Source of the DNA: AP-15 sp963774345
Lineage (GTDB): Bacteria; Pseudomonadota; Alphaproteobacteria; ATCC43930; CGMCC-115725
Direction: 5' to 3'
NCBI GenBank assembly: GCA_963774345.1
Contig: CAVZFB010000001.1
Coordinates: 1 to 64,000 of the forward strand
Length of the DNA stretch: 64,000 bases
Shown here in pieces: positions 1-10,426 of this stretch; position 1 is the first letter of the stretch; each line of letters starts with the position of its first letter. The notes beneath the pieces are model-generated. The model had not been told where the DNA came from. It saw only the letters and a list, made by a program, of their open reading frames with translations, and did no database searches. The translations under genes and the position numbers were made by a program.

Positions 1-804
1 TGTTGTGAAACGTATTGGAAGTTTCCGCAGAAGAACCAAAAAAATTTACTTCCACCCCGACTCCCAGGACAGTAAACCTGTCATACCATTCGCCCATGGA
101 TTGCAGGATATCAAAATCAGTACCGTCAACATCGACCTTCAGGAAGTCAATTGTGTTAACGCCCTGTGTAATCAGAAATTCTGGCAGATTGATGATGTCC
201 GGCAAGTCGCCAGCGTTTTCGCCCTTATAAGCATCGAACCGTTGCTGGATGCGTACATTGGCGGGTAAGGGCAATCCTTGCTTCGAGCCCGTTGGATATG
301 GAACCAGCGCTCCACAGCTAATCTGTACCAGGGGTTTCGCGAGAGGCGGGGTTGGCCGCGCCGTTTTGCCGCGAAAGGATGATTGGTTGGTATGCCGACG
401 AAACCGGTGATGTAGCGAAAGCCCGGTGCCGGTTCTACCTCGTTCAGGCGTTTCACTTCCTGCGGGTCCGGATCGAAACCGAATCCGTGCAATTTGTCAC
501 CAAAGCAACGCCAAGCGGACGCTACCCCGTAGGCGGCGCCGACATCGACCAGGAAAAATTTCTCTTCCCGAAGCGAGTTCGCGACGAATTGGGCAAACGG
601 ACACTCGCTGGTTAACAATTGGTCCATGAGCAACCCAGGGAAGGTCGAGACGACGGCTTTATAATGAGTTCGGACTCGGTCGATCCAGGATTGTAGGAAG
701 CTATCACTTAGGGGCGAACGGCGGGGGCGTGGCGGTTGACGCGGCACACCCTGCTGGGTTCGGCGGTAAAATATAAGCCGGACGCGCAATATCGCTGTAG
801 CCAT
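1..804 (-). CDS. FkbM-family methyltransferase, 3' end outside window, one frameshift
   Basis: Probable SAM-dependent methyltransferase of the FkbM family, which O-methylates sugars or other surface/secondary metabolites. The nucleotide-binding loop is seen as FLVDVGAAYGVAS and the family motif TIDFLKVDVDGTDFDIL follows downstream. The two halves lie in different frames: the first runs to about 360 (…NHPFAAK), the second continues as ARPTPPLAKPLVQISCG. Adding one A to the AAAA run near 358-362 restores a single reading frame. The start is taken at the ATG at 804, because longer versions run into the radical SAM gene. It lies 58 bp downstream of that gene on the same strand, so the two probably form an operon. 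The C-terminus lies before base 1. Substrate unknown. Confidence 0.75.
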
Positions 805-862
805 CCTCGCAGGAGGCGCTTCGGCCAGTGCGGCGGGCGACTTTCCGCCGCCGGCACGGAGC

Positions 863-3093
863 CTACCATTTCTCCGGACAGCGCATGCAGGCGCCAAACA
901 GAGGGCCTTCGGCGAGGCGGCGGCGCAGCTCGACCATGCCGGGACTGTTCCACGCATCCATGAAGGTCATGTCGCCGTCGAGGCGGACTTCGCTGAAGCC
1001 CGGCACCTGCTGCAGATAGCAGCATGGATTGACCCGGTAGAAGAACTCGTTGATGTAAGAATTATAATACACCGCCTTGCAGGCGAAGCGCGCGTGGCGG
1101 TTGAGCGGGTTGGTCCCGTCATCGAGCGCGTCGGCCGCGTTGTGGACGGTCAGGGTGTGCCAGTCGAGCGGCAAGGACTGGCCGATCCCTTCGACCTTGA
1201 TGCGAACGCCGCCAATTGAGCCGCGTGCCGGGACGCCGCCATCGGCGCCGTTTTGGAAGACCAGGCGGAGCTGCTGCCCGGAGACGGCGGCCTCCATCGC
1301 CACAGCCTGGTCCGAGCCGGCGGTGACAAAGGCGCGGTCGAGCCACACGTTCTTGTCCTGATCGAGCAAGCCGACACCGATCTCCCCCCCCTCACAGGAG
1401 ACATCGACCTCGACGCGCAGCCGCGCTTCGGTGTCGCCCGGATGGGTCACCGCAACGCTGGCGGCGTAGGCGCCCGAGCCCTTGGGCGTGACAACGTGGA
1501 GTTGTCCGGAGATCCACTTGACCTCCGAGGTGGCACCGTCTTCAAGCGGTTGACCACGAAAGAAGCCCTTCTCCTGATGGTAGAGGAATTCATTGCGATG
1601 GCGCAAGTTGCGATCGCGCAACGCCGCTTCGCGTGACACCGTCGGCGGCGGGTTCAATCGGATCTGCTGCTCCATCGCCTCTGAGAAGATCCGCTGCCCC
1701 CACACCCCGGGGTCGGCCTGAACCGGCACCTGCGACGCGCGGATGGCGGCGACCGCCGAGCGCCGCAGGCGCTCGAAATCGCGGTGCAGATAGGGCGGCA
1801 GGATGTGGTAATTGAGCCCCGTCACCAGGTTGGCCTGTGGCAATAGCGAGCGCAGCCAGATCTCGGTGACCCCGAGCCGATTGCCGAGTTCGATAAATGC
1901 CGGGATTTCAGCAGATTCTGCTGGGTCACGACGAGAGTGATGTAAAGGTCTTTGTGGTTCCCTGGTTGCCTGCTGAGCTCAACCAGATCAGCGATCGATT
2001 CCACGATGCGCGGAAAGGCATCGCGGCCCAGCCCCATCACCGCATCATGGGTTTCCGCGGTCGCAGCGTTCAAGCTGATGGAGTACTGATGGAGATTGAT
2101 CCGTGCCAGCTGCTCGCGCCATTTTTCGAGGAAGAAGCCGTTGGTGATCGTATAGATGCTCGACGCCGGGTCACACAAAACCTCGAGACGATCGCACAGC
2201 TCGTCGAAACGCGGATGCGCGAGCGGCTCGCCGTGACCGATCAAGCCGATCAACAGAGCATGACGGATGACCGGTTCGAACAGCTCAAGCTGGTCGAGGT
2301 CGAGCATCTTGCGGCCGTCGAGCCACGACGTGCAGAAGGTGCAGCGAGCGTTGCACAGGTCCGCGACCGGGATCGACACGTTCCACGGGTAGGTGGAGAG
2401 CGTCGTCTTACCTTTGGCAAATTCCCAAATATTTTTGGCAAAATTCTGCATCGTGGGCGACTGCGTCACCAATTCGAGAATTTCCTCTGGCGTATCAAAA
2501 TTTTTAAAGATCTTCTCGAAATACTCGATCCTTTTCCCGGATGGTACATCATGACGATGCGCAACCCGGAACTCCTTTCTGATCTCGGCACGCCATTGAG
2601 CCAGTGCGCCCCCTTCATCGGCGGGTGAGCCATTTCGTCCCGTTTCAGTCTCACCGTCGGCTGATTGTGGTGGCGAAGCCGATCGGGGATCCCGTTCTTC
2701 TGTGCCGACGACCGCGATGTCTCGAATGATCCCCCGGGCCGACATCCCCCCTTCTGTCCAATTATCGAAGACAAGCTTGCCGCCACGCGTACCGGCGGGA
2801 ATTACCAGAGTGAGCTCGCGTCTCGCGCTACCCTGGCCGAGGGCTCCGCGGGTAATCCAATAAGAGCCGTCCTCGCTGAGCCAGCCGACGCCGAGCACGC
2901 CATTCTCTACATCCATTCGGATATTCAGCCTTCGCGGGTGACCGGCGATACCAGGGATCTCGAAATTAAGTTCGGCGCCGTACGACCACTGCTGCGGAGA
3001 GGTGATAAGGATGGTCCCGTCCCCGCCGGCCGTCAAACTGACGGCATGCACGGGGATAATTTGCGAAGGATTGATCCGGGCGATCTGGGTCAT
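863..3093 (-). CDS. Radical SAM protein with two related beta-sandwich domains, one frameshift
   Basis: Radical SAM enzyme of about 744 residues once one frameshift near 1907 is repaired (LLKS should read LLKIPAFIELGNRLG; one A is missing from an AAAA run). The [4Fe-4S] motif CNARCTFC (C-x3-C-x2-C) sits near residue 255, followed by a typical TIM-barrel region (IGHGEPLAHPRF, TITNGFFLEKW). C-terminal cysteines (NPCCYLQQV, CMRCPEKW) resemble a SPASM-like auxiliary cluster region. A beta-sandwich-like domain precedes the barrel (about residues 15-130), and a related second copy is inserted between barrel and C-terminal cysteines. The start is the ATG at 3093, preceded by an AGAGGGTAGG ribosome site. 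It is followed by the FkbM methyltransferase, suggesting a role in modifying a surface glycan or peptide. The reaction cannot be deduced. Confidence 0.8.
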
Positions 3094-3360
3094 CCTACCC
3101 TCTGGAGGGCTCCGGTGGTGGGGACACATAGACTTTAACGCCGACCAACGCTAGAGCGGAGTTTGTTGTGGGACCTAATATGTGCGGGGGAGGTGCCATA
3201 AGTACGATCGGAGCGCGTGTCGCTGGCCCGACGATTTCTCTAAAAGCGCCGCCATGATCTCATCGGGTGCGCGGCAATTTAATCACATCTCGCCCCGCAA
3301 GGCGACCGCCTGAGCACGGGCCCTGGCGGTTGACCGCCGGTCGCGAGCCGATAACGCTTC

Positions 3361-4026
3361 CTACAGCGTCGCGTGCGCGTCCGATCGGAGGCGTTCGAGC
3401 AGCACACGCCCGGCTCTGCTGTCATAGGCCGCGGCGGGTCGGCGCCGAGCCGCCTGCCTCTCCTCGTCTACCTTAGAGGCGGCCGCATGCGCGCCATGAC
3501 CCTTGGCGCTGCTATGATTGCCGGCTTCCCGGAGCGCCGAGGCCAGACTTCGCAGGCGACCCTCGCAGCTCAGAACCGTCGCGACCGCCCGCTCCATTTC
3601 GCGGAGAACGTCACCGGCCGCTTCGATCGCCGCGGGCCAAAGGGCCTGCTCGCGCTCAGCGACGGCTTGCTGAACCCGCTCCGCCGCACCGGCATACCCT
3701 TCGCGGGCGATTGCGAGTTGCGTCTCTGCGTCGCCCATACCGGCTACGATCTCGCCAAGGCGCTTTTCGGCGGCCACCAAATGGACTGGGGCAGCCGGGC
3801 GGTCGCCTTTGCTGCCGGAATTTACCCAGTCGGCGATTTCGCTATTATGCGCTGCTCGCAACCGAGTGGTTTCAGCGCGAAGCTCGGCGGCCTCCTGCAC
3901 GACGGCGGCTGAGCGGATCTGTTCTAATTTGCTGATCGGCTTTTGTGCGTTTTCGAGCCGCTGCTGAGCCTGGTCGAGGGCCTCGATGGCCTGCGCAAGC
4001 CGTGCGGCTCCCGGTGATAAGGACAA
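3361..4026 (-). CDS. Hypothetical coiled-coil protein
   Basis: A 221-residue protein rich in Ala, Glu, Gln and Arg with long heptad-like stretches (LAQAIEALDQAQQRLENAQ, AVAEREQALWPAAIEAAGD), so mostly alpha-helical coiled coil. No signal peptide, membrane segment or catalytic motif is visible. It resembles the small coiled-coil proteins often encoded in phage-like or accessory loci, but I do not recognise a named family. It stands alone between the radical SAM gene and ispG, on the same strand as both. Codon use (G/C at third positions) fits a real gene. Confidence 0.6.
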   Translation of the reverse strand: MSLSPGAARLAQAIEALDQAQQRLENAQKPISKLEQIRSAAVVQEAAELRAETTRLRAAHNSEIADWVNSGSKGDRPAAPVHLVAAEKRLGEIVAGMGDAETQLAIAREGYAGAAERVQQAVAEREQALWPAAIEAAGDVLREMERAVATVLSCEGRLRSLASALREAGNHSSAKGHGAHAAASKVDEERQAARRRPAAAYDSRAGRVLLERLRSDAHATL

Positions 4027-4445
4027 TTGTAGGGCCTCCTCTGCTTACATGAACGTGGCGACCATTGGTGCTCCACGCCTTCAAGCGAAAACGATAACAC
4101 AACAAATATAAATATATTGCTAATTACGCATTGCACGGGCGATGGTCCGACTCGTGCCAGCGCAGACGCAGGACCGTGCGCTTGTCCAGGAGGGGACCGC
4201 GCTCACGGTCAGGCGATGGTCGCGGTCGTCTATCGAACGATCGGCGCCTACGCGCCACTTCCTCTTCAGGCCTTTTGCGGTCACAGCTCTCTTGGCCGTG
4301 ATCGTCTGCCGGCACCCGACGACGCCCTAAGGCTGGAATGCCGGATACCGCTCTCGTTTGGGTCGTATCCCGTTTCGCCACGTACGCGGAAACCATCTCA
4401 TCCGCTAGACCGTGGCACGGCCTCGCGGACCCAGCGCGAACGGCG
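4027..4445. other. Intergenic stretch without a supported gene
   Basis: Short open frames exist on both strands, but none has plausible protein composition. The part next to the coiled-coil gene (4080-4130) is AT-rich and probably holds that gene's promoter. The rest looks like decayed non-coding sequence downstream of ispG. Confidence 0.5.
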
Positions 4446-5579
4446 CTACTCCGCGGGCTCTAGCACCGGCTCGGCGCCGTTCCGCCGGGCCTCGATCTCG
4501 GCCGCCTTTTTTTCGACCAGCTCGACCAGGTGATCGACGATGTCCGTGTTCTTCAGACGGTGATCGGTCAGGCCGCTGATGTAAACTTGGTGGGTGCCGT
4601 TGCCGCCGCCGGTAAAGCCGATATCGGTTTCACGCGCTTCTCCGGGACCGTTCACGACACAGCCAATCACAGAAACGGTCAACGGCGTCGTGATATGGGC
4701 GAGCCGCTCCTCAAGCCGCTCGACCGTTTTGATCACCTCGAACTGCTGGCGCGCGCACGAGGGACATGAGATCACGGTGACCCCGCGACGACGCAAGTTC
4801 AAGGATTTGAGCATCTCGAAGCCGGCCTTGACCTCCTCCACCGGATCGGCCGATAGCGAAACCCGGATCGTGTCACCGATGCCGGACCACAGCAGCATCC
4901 CCAGTCCGATCGAGGATTTGACGGTGCCGCTGCGCAGACCGCCCGCCTCGGTGATGCCAAGATGGAGCGGATAGTCGCAAGCTTCGGCAAGCTGCTGATA
5001 GGCTGCGACGGCAAGAAACACGTCGGATGCTTTGCAGGAAATCTTGAATTCGAAGAAGTCGTTGTCCTCGAGAATTTTAGCGTGATTGAGCGCACTCTCG
5101 ACCATGGCCTCGGGACAAGGTTCGCCGTAGCGTTCGAGCAGATCGCGTTCGAGCGAGCCGGCGTTGACCCCGATCCGCATAGAGCAACCATAATCCTTGG
5201 CCGCCTTGACCACCTCGCGGACGCGCGCGGACGAGCCGATATTGCCCGGATTGATGCGCAGGCAGGCGGCGCCGCTCTCCGCCGCCTCGATCGCGCGCTT
5301 GTAGTGGAAATGGATGTCGGCAACGATCGGCACCGTCGCTTGGCGCACGATCTCCTTGAGCGCCAGCGCCGATTCCTGGTCGGGGCAAGAAACCCTGACG
5401 ATGTCGGCGCCGGCGCGTTCGAGCGCCTGGACTTGCTCGACCGTCGCCTTGACGTCGCTCGTCACCGTGTTGGTCATCGACTGCACCGTGATCGGCGCAT
5501 CGCCGCCGACCGGCACCTTGCCCACATGGATCTTGCGGCAGCTGCGGCGGTGGATGTCACGATACGGTCTGACACTCAT
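4446..5579 (-). CDS. ispG: 4-hydroxy-3-methylbut-2-en-1-yl diphosphate synthase (flavodoxin/ferredoxin)
   Basis: IspG/GcpE, the penultimate enzyme of the MEP isoprenoid pathway: it reductively opens methylerythritol cyclodiphosphate to HMBPP with a [4Fe-4S] cluster. About 377 residues, the normal bacterial length. Visible hallmarks are the N-terminal TIM barrel (PITVQSMTNT, VADIHFHYKRAI, CLRINPGNIG, RIGVNAGSLE) and the cluster cysteines in ISCPSCAR and GCVVNGPGEA. The start is placed at MSVRPYRDIHRR (5579); the 20 residues upstream in frame are not family-like. It lies 84 bp after rodZ on the same strand, the same neighbourhood as in E. coli and many proteobacteria, so co-transcription is likely. 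Confidence 0.97.
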   Translation of the reverse strand: MSVRPYRDIHRRSCRKIHVGKVPVGGDAPITVQSMTNTVTSDVKATVEQVQALERAGADIVRVSCPDQESALALKEIVRQATVPIVADIHFHYKRAIEAAESGAACLRINPGNIGSSARVREVVKAAKDYGCSMRIGVNAGSLERDLLERYGEPCPEAMVESALNHAKILEDNDFFEFKISCKASDVFLAVAAYQQLAEACDYPLHLGITEAGGLRSGTVKSSIGLGMLLWSGIGDTIRVSLSADPVEEVKAGFEMLKSLNLRRRGVTVISCPSCARQQFEVIKTVERLEERLAHITTPLTVSVIGCVVNGPGEARETDIGFTGGGNGTHQVYISGLTDHRLKNTDIVDHLVELVEKKAAEIEARRNGAEPVLEPAE

Positions 5580-5663
5580 TATCGACCTCGCTCGGGTGAT
5601 TTCGCAAACGAGCTTATAGTTGGTTTGGGCAGCGCACAAAAGGACGGACGGTCCCGGGCGGTC

Positions 5664-6824
5664 TCAATTGTGGGTCGTGTTCCCCACCGTCAGCAATTGG
5701 GGATCTAGTGCCACATTGCGCACAGCGCCGATTGGACCCAGAGACGGCGCCGGTTTGCCGTCGACCATGACATCGAGCCCGCCGGCATTGCCGGCTCTCA
5801 TGGACAAGCCAGCCCGGTCTGGCACCCGATAGCTTTCGCCTGGCTTCAGCACACCGGTGAATAGCACCGAGTGGTCGGAATCGCGTACCTGAATCCAACT
5901 GTCGGTGTTGGCCCGCAAAACGATTCTCGTCGATCCATCGGCAGCACCATAGGTCTGCGGCGTCCCGCTCTCCGCCTCGATCACAGAGCCCGCCGCCGCA
6001 TCTGCGCTAGTGCTCGGAATGTGCGGCACGGGGGTAGCAGCGAAAGTGGTTGCGGGAACGGGGGCGGGAGGCTTCGCTGAAATGCCGGGGATCGTCGCAG
6101 CAACAGGCGGAGGGGACCCGCTTGGCGCCGCCTCCGCCTCGCTTGCAGCCGGCATCTCGGTGCCTGATATGGGTTCCGAGGGCGGAGCGCCGGCCTGCCC
6201 GGTGGCTGGCGCCGATGTGGCTGGCGCAATCGGAGCCGACGACGGAACGCCAGCCTGCACGGTGGTTGTCGCCGAGGTGGCCGGCGCAATCGGAGCCGAC
6301 GGCGTCGAAGCCGCAGGTTTTGGCGGTTTGGGCGGCAGGAGCGTTGCCGGCACCTCCGTTACGCGCTCTGGCCGGACAAGTTCATCAGTCGATAGATAGT
6401 ACCATGTTCCGTATCCGCAGATTGCCAAGATCACCGCCAGCAGCAGCATCGCACGGCCCGGCACGCTACGCTCGCCGAGAGGCATCGGGAACGAAAGGTC
6501 AGGCTTTGCGTCGAGACCGGCAGCCTCGAGCCTAAAGCGCCGCAGTATCTCCGCGCCGTCGAGCCCGACGTGATCGGCGTAGGCGCGCACGAAGCCGGCG
6601 GCGTAGGCCGGGCCAGGGAGACGATCGGGGCGTCCTTCCTCGATCGCAGCCAAGTAGGCCGGCTTGATCCGAAGCGCCCCTGCTACATCGCTGAAATTGA
6701 GGCCGAGCGCTTCGCGCTGTTGCCGCAACGCGTCGCCCGCAGAACGCGGGCCCGCTGGGGGCGGAACTTCGCCTTCGAATCCCATCTCCGCGATGGGGGT
6801 CTTGGTCCGCTGAAACAAAGCCAT
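5664..6824 (-). CDS. rodZ: RodZ-like helix-turn-helix / DUF4115 membrane protein
   Basis: Cytoskeletal adaptor of the RodZ type, linking MreB to the elongation machinery. Domain order: N-terminal helix-turn-helix (about residues 28-95; ALRQQREALGLNFSDVAGAL, GPAYAAGFVRAYADHVGLD), one transmembrane helix near 125-145 (AMLLLAVILAICGYGTWYYL), a long Pro/Ala/Ser/Thr linker, and a C-terminal DUF4115 domain (DSWIQVRDSDHSVLFTGVLK, GNAGGLDVMVDGK). The linker contains a near-repeated block of about 20 residues (SAPIAPATSA…QAG). Next to ispG, as is conserved. The start at MALFQRTK lacks a strong Shine-Dalgarno sequence; MGFEGEV, 13 codons later, is an alternative. Confidence 0.9.
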   Translation of the reverse strand: MALFQRTKTPIAEMGFEGEVPPPAGPRSAGDALRQQREALGLNFSDVAGALRIKPAYLAAIEEGRPDRLPGPAYAAGFVRAYADHVGLDGAEILRRFRLEAAGLDAKPDLSFPMPLGERSVPGRAMLLLAVILAICGYGTWYYLSTDELVRPERVTEVPATLLPPKPPKPAASTPSAPIAPATSATTTVQAGVPSSAPIAPATSAPATGQAGAPPSEPISGTEMPAASEAEAAPSGSPPPVAATIPGISAKPPAPVPATTFAATPVPHIPSTSADAAAGSVIEAESGTPQTYGAADGSTRIVLRANTDSWIQVRDSDHSVLFTGVLKPGESYRVPDRAGLSMRAGNAGGLDVMVDGKPAPSLGPIGAVRNVALDPQLLTVGNTTHN

Positions 6825-7004
6825 CGAACGGTTGCCAGAAACACATCTTAACCAAGGAGGCTTCTATTTGTCCAATCGCGCCGTCGCCCACCCAACTCTT
6901 CGCCTGCAGTTCGCGAATCCGATAGCGGCCCATCCGCGGATCGCGTGATGGCTCGGATCGGCTCCGGCACATAATTCGGCGGCGGGGCGCTGAGTTGGCC
7001 GGAG

Positions 7005-9278
7005 TTACAATGCGATAGCATGGTCGCGGGCATAGGCTTCGAGTTTTGGCCTGAGCGAATGGTCCGGCCTCGCGCTGATTTCGCCGATATAGTCCGCGAC
7101 CGCAGCGGCGTCGAGGCTGCGAATCATCATCTTCACCGGGCCGATTGCGGTCCCCGCCATCGATAATGTTCGGAAGCCGAGAGCGATCAGGACCATGGCC
7201 TCGATCGGGTTGCCCGCCATCTCACCACACATGCTTAGCGGCACCGCCGATGCGCAGGTCTGCACAACGACTTCGCGCAACATTGCCAGCATCGGCGAGG
7301 ACAGAGGATCATAACGATCGACGAGCCGCGGATTGCCGCGATCGCAGGCAAACAGAAACTGGAGCAAATCGTTGGTGCCGATCGATAGGAAATCTATCCG
7401 CCGGCACAGCGCCGGCAGTTGCCACAGCAAAGCCGGCACCTCGAGCATGACACCAATCTTGACCGATGCGGGTAGCGCGCGCCCCTCGCCGGCCGCGTAG
7501 GCAAGCTCCATATCGAGCAACGCACGAGCGCGTTCGAGTTCGGGAATCTCGGCGATCATTGGAAACTTGACGAGCAGATTGCGTCCCTCGGCAGCACGCA
7601 CCAAAGCGCGCAGCTGCTCTCGCAACATTGCCGGCCGGTCGAGTCCGATGCGGATCGCACGCCAGCCCATCGCCGGATTGTCCTCTGGCGCATGCGGCAG
7701 ATAGGGCAGTAGCTTGTCGCCGCCGATATCCAAAGTGCGGAACACGACCGGCCGCCCGTCCGCCTGCTCGAACACGCTGCGGTAGAATTCGGTCTGGTCC
7801 TCGATCGCGGGAAATGTGTCGCGCACCATGAATGGGATCTCGGTGCGAAACAGCCCGACGCCTTCGGCCCCGGTTGTCGCCAGTAGCGGCATGTCGATCA
7901 GCAATCCCGCATTCAGCAGAAGTTTGATCCCGATCCCGTCGCGCGTAATCGCCGGGGCGGTGCGCAGACTGTCGTGCAGCGTGCCCCGGTGGGTTCGCGC
8001 CTCAACCGCCGCTGTTGTTGATTGTTGGATGTCTAGGCTCGGCCGGATCAGGATCTGAGCGTGATCGCCGTCGAGAATAACGATGTCGCCGGACTCGATC
8101 CGGGTCACTGCGCCGCCGACCCGCCCGACGACGGGAATGTCGAGAGCGCGCGCGATAATCGCGACATGCGCGGTCGGGGACCCTTCTTCGAGCACGAGAC
8201 CGATGACCCGACGATGGGCGTAGTCCAACAGTTCGGCCGGCCCCATCGCCCGGGCAATCAAAATGAATTCGGGCGGCAGCTCGGCCCACTCGGCATTCGG
8301 CAGCCGTTTTGATAGATGCCGCTGTAGCCGGTTGGCGAGGTCGTCGAGATCGACCAAGCGCTCCCGCAGGTAGGAATCGCTAACCTGCATCATGCGGGTG
8401 CCGGTTTCGTCGCGAACCTTCTGCACCGCTGCCTCGGCGGTCAGGCCACTACGGATCGCATCGGCGATGCGGGCGATCCAGCCGCGGTCGGCGGCGAACA
8501 TGCGATACGTCTCGAGAACATCGCGGTGCTCGCCGGCGCCGAGCCCATGGCTGGCTAAGACCAGTTCGTCAACCAACTCGCGCATCGCCGCAACCGCTCG
8601 CCGGAGTCGATCGAGTTCGGCGGCGACGTCCTCTGCGACAACCTGTCGGATCGCCAGCCGTGGCTCGTGCAGCACGGCTGGTCCGATCGCCAGCCCAGGA
8701 TTGAGCCTAACGCCGACCAACCGGACAGGGAGCATCCCGCCGGCCTGGCTCTGCGCGAATTCGAGCGGGTTGACGAGCTCGCCGCTGGCCGCGAGCTCGG
8801 CCACGATCATGGCGATCGTCTGCAATATCTCGATCTCGTCCTCGGCGTAGCGGCGCGAGATCCGGTTCTGCACGACGAGCACGCCAAGGACCCGGCCGCC
8901 CCGCAGAATCGGAACGCCCATTAGTGAGCGATATATCTCCTCCCCGGTCTCTGGCCGGTAGGCGAAAGCCGGATGCGCCTGCGCGTCCTCAAGCGCCAGA
9001 GGACGCGCTGTCGCGGCGATCAGCCCGACAAGACCCTCGCCGACGCGAAGCCTCGTGCGATGTACGGCTTCCGCCCGCAGACCTTCGGTGGCAAATAATT
9101 CGAGCACCTCGCCGGCGCGCATGATGTAGACAGAGCAGACCTCCGCGACCATCTCAGCGGCGATTACCCGGACGATGGTGTCGAGCCGGTCCTGCGAGTT
9201 GCCGGCGCTGGCCATAATGTCGCGGAGCCGGCGCAGCAGCCGGCGGGTTCCGCTGACGCTACCTGGAACCTCATTCAT
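7005..9278 (-). CDS. ptsP: Phosphoenolpyruvate-protein phosphotransferase of the nitrogen PTS (EI-Ntr)
   Basis: EI-Ntr, the first enzyme of the regulatory nitrogen PTS, transferring phosphate from PEP to NPr. 757 residues: an N-terminal GAF domain (about 20-165; VGEGLVGLIAATARPLALED), then the EI N-terminal domain, the phospho-His region (GSPTAHVAIIARALDIPVVG) and the PEP-binding barrel (GAEGVGLFRTEIPF, SIGTNDLLQF, LSMCGEMAGNPI). Cytoplasmic. It follows a nitronate-monooxygenase-like gene with a 4-bp ATGA overlap, and lysC before that, so the three are translationally coupled. No NPr or EIIA-Ntr gene lies in the window. In many alphaproteobacteria prfA follows; here rodZ follows. Confidence 0.96.
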   Translation of the reverse strand: MNEVPGSVSGTRRLLRRLRDIMASAGNSQDRLDTIVRVIAAEMVAEVCSVYIMRAGEVLELFATEGLRAEAVHRTRLRVGEGLVGLIAATARPLALEDAQAHPAFAYRPETGEEIYRSLMGVPILRGGRVLGVLVVQNRISRRYAEDEIEILQTIAMIVAELAASGELVNPLEFAQSQAGGMLPVRLVGVRLNPGLAIGPAVLHEPRLAIRQVVAEDVAAELDRLRRAVAAMRELVDELVLASHGLGAGEHRDVLETYRMFAADRGWIARIADAIRSGLTAEAAVQKVRDETGTRMMQVSDSYLRERLVDLDDLANRLQRHLSKRLPNAEWAELPPEFILIARAMGPAELLDYAHRRVIGLVLEEGSPTAHVAIIARALDIPVVGRVGGAVTRIESGDIVILDGDHAQILIRPSLDIQQSTTAAVEARTHRGTLHDSLRTAPAITRDGIGIKLLLNAGLLIDMPLLATTGAEGVGLFRTEIPFMVRDTFPAIEDQTEFYRSVFEQADGRPVVFRTLDIGGDKLLPYLPHAPEDNPAMGWRAIRIGLDRPAMLREQLRALVRAAEGRNLLVKFPMIAEIPELERARALLDMELAYAAGEGRALPASVKIGVMLEVPALLWQLPALCRRIDFLSIGTNDLLQFLFACDRGNPRLVDRYDPLSSPMLAMLREVVVQTCASAVPLSMCGEMAGNPIEAMVLIALGFRTLSMAGTAIGPVKMMIRSLDAAAVADYIGEISARPDHSLRPKLEAYARDHAIAL

Positions 9279-10426
9279 TCCGGTGCGTTCCGCCGCCCGG
9301 ATACAGACTCCCCGGACAAAGGCGCCGGATGGCGAACGCGCTCGCCGCGGGCGGCAAGCACGGCTAGCGCCTGATTGATCAGTTCCTCCAGGATCTCGGC
9401 GCTACGCTGTTCCCGCGTCACAAAACCCACGCTCTGCCCTGCCATTAGAGAGCCTGCTTCGACGTCACCGTCGATCACCGCGCGACGCAGGGCGCCGGCC
9501 CAAAAGTGCTCAATTTCCAATTGTGCCGCTTTCTGCGACAACTCGCCCCGCGTAAACTGGTCGATGATTTCACGCTGCACGATGAGAAACCGCTCGGTTC
9601 CAAGGTTTGCGAGCGCCCGGACTGGGATCACCGGGAAACGAGAATCGAGCTGAGGAGACGTGACGGCGTCTCGCGCCACGGCGCGGATGAATGCTTGCTT
9701 GAAGCTCTGATGAGCGATCAATTCCTCGGCACAGACAAAGCGCGTGCCGAGCTGAACGCCAGCCGCGCCCATTTCGAGATAGGCCAGCATGGCTTCGCCT
9801 CTGCCGATACCTCCGGCAACGAAAACCGGAACATCGTCGAGATGCGGCAGAATCTCTTGCGCCAACACCCCGGTCGAAACCGGCCCGACATGTCCGCCAG
9901 CCTCGCTTCCTTCGATGATAATCGCATCGGCGCCCATGCGTACCAGCTTGCGGGCAAAACCGAGTGCCGGCGCGAAGCAAAACACCCGTGCTCCGTTTTG
10001 CTTGATCCGGCTCATCGCCGCGCCACTCGGCAGGCCGCCTGCCAGCACGACATGGCCGACGCGATGGGCAGCACAAATGTCGATTAACTCGGTCAGCCGC
10101 GGATGCAAAGTGATCAGGTTGACCCCAAAGGGCCGTTCCGTCAGTGATCTGGTCGCCGCGATTTCGGCGGACAACAGCTCGGGTGACATTGAACCCGAGG
10201 CAATGACTCCGAAACCGCCGGCGTTGGATATGGCCGCGACCAGGTTGCGCTCTGACACCCAGGTCATCGCACCGCCCATAATGGCGCATTTGCAGCCGAG
10301 CACAGCAGTACCGCGAGCCCACAACCGGCCGAGTTCGGCCCGAAAACGGTCACACCCGGAAACTCCTCGGGTTGCCGCGCGCTCGCCGTTTGCCGGAACC
10401 TCCGCCGCGGCGATTTCCTCGATCAT
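9275..10426 (-). CDS. Nitronate monooxygenase / 2-nitropropane dioxygenase-like FMN enzyme
   Basis: FMN-dependent TIM-barrel enzyme of the nitronate monooxygenase family, which also includes FabK-type enoyl-ACP reductases. 383 residues. Family motifs visible: AIMGGAMTWVSERNLVAAIS near the N-terminus, GADAIIIEGSEAGGHVGP (flavin phosphate loop with the catalytic-region His), VFVAGGIGRGEAMLAYLEMG and GVQLGTRFVCAEE. It overlaps lysC and ptsP by 4 bp each (ATGA junctions), so it sits inside a coupled operon. Nitronate detoxification is the default family role; an enoyl-ACP reductase role cannot be excluded from sequence alone. Confidence 0.85.
   Translation of the reverse strand: MIEEIAAAEVPANGERAATRGVSGCDRFRAELGRLWARGTAVLGCKCAIMGGAMTWVSERNLVAAISNAGGFGVIASGSMSPELLSAEIAATRSLTERPFGVNLITLHPRLTELIDICAAHRVGHVVLAGGLPSGAAMSRIKQNGARVFCFAPALGFARKLVRMGADAIIIEGSEAGGHVGPVSTGVLAQEILPHLDDVPVFVAGGIGRGEAMLAYLEMGAAGVQLGTRFVCAEELIAHQSFKQAFIRAVARDAVTSPQLDSRFPVIPVRALANLGTERFLIVQREIIDQFTRGELSQKAAQLEIEHFWAGALRRAVIDGDVEAGSLMAGQSVGFVTREQRSAEILEELINQALAVLAARGERVRHPAPLSGESVSGRRNAPE

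Noticed and set aside
4124..4396. 90-codon minus-strand frame after ispG
   Set aside because: Arg-rich, no ribosome site, and frames on both strands are similarly open.
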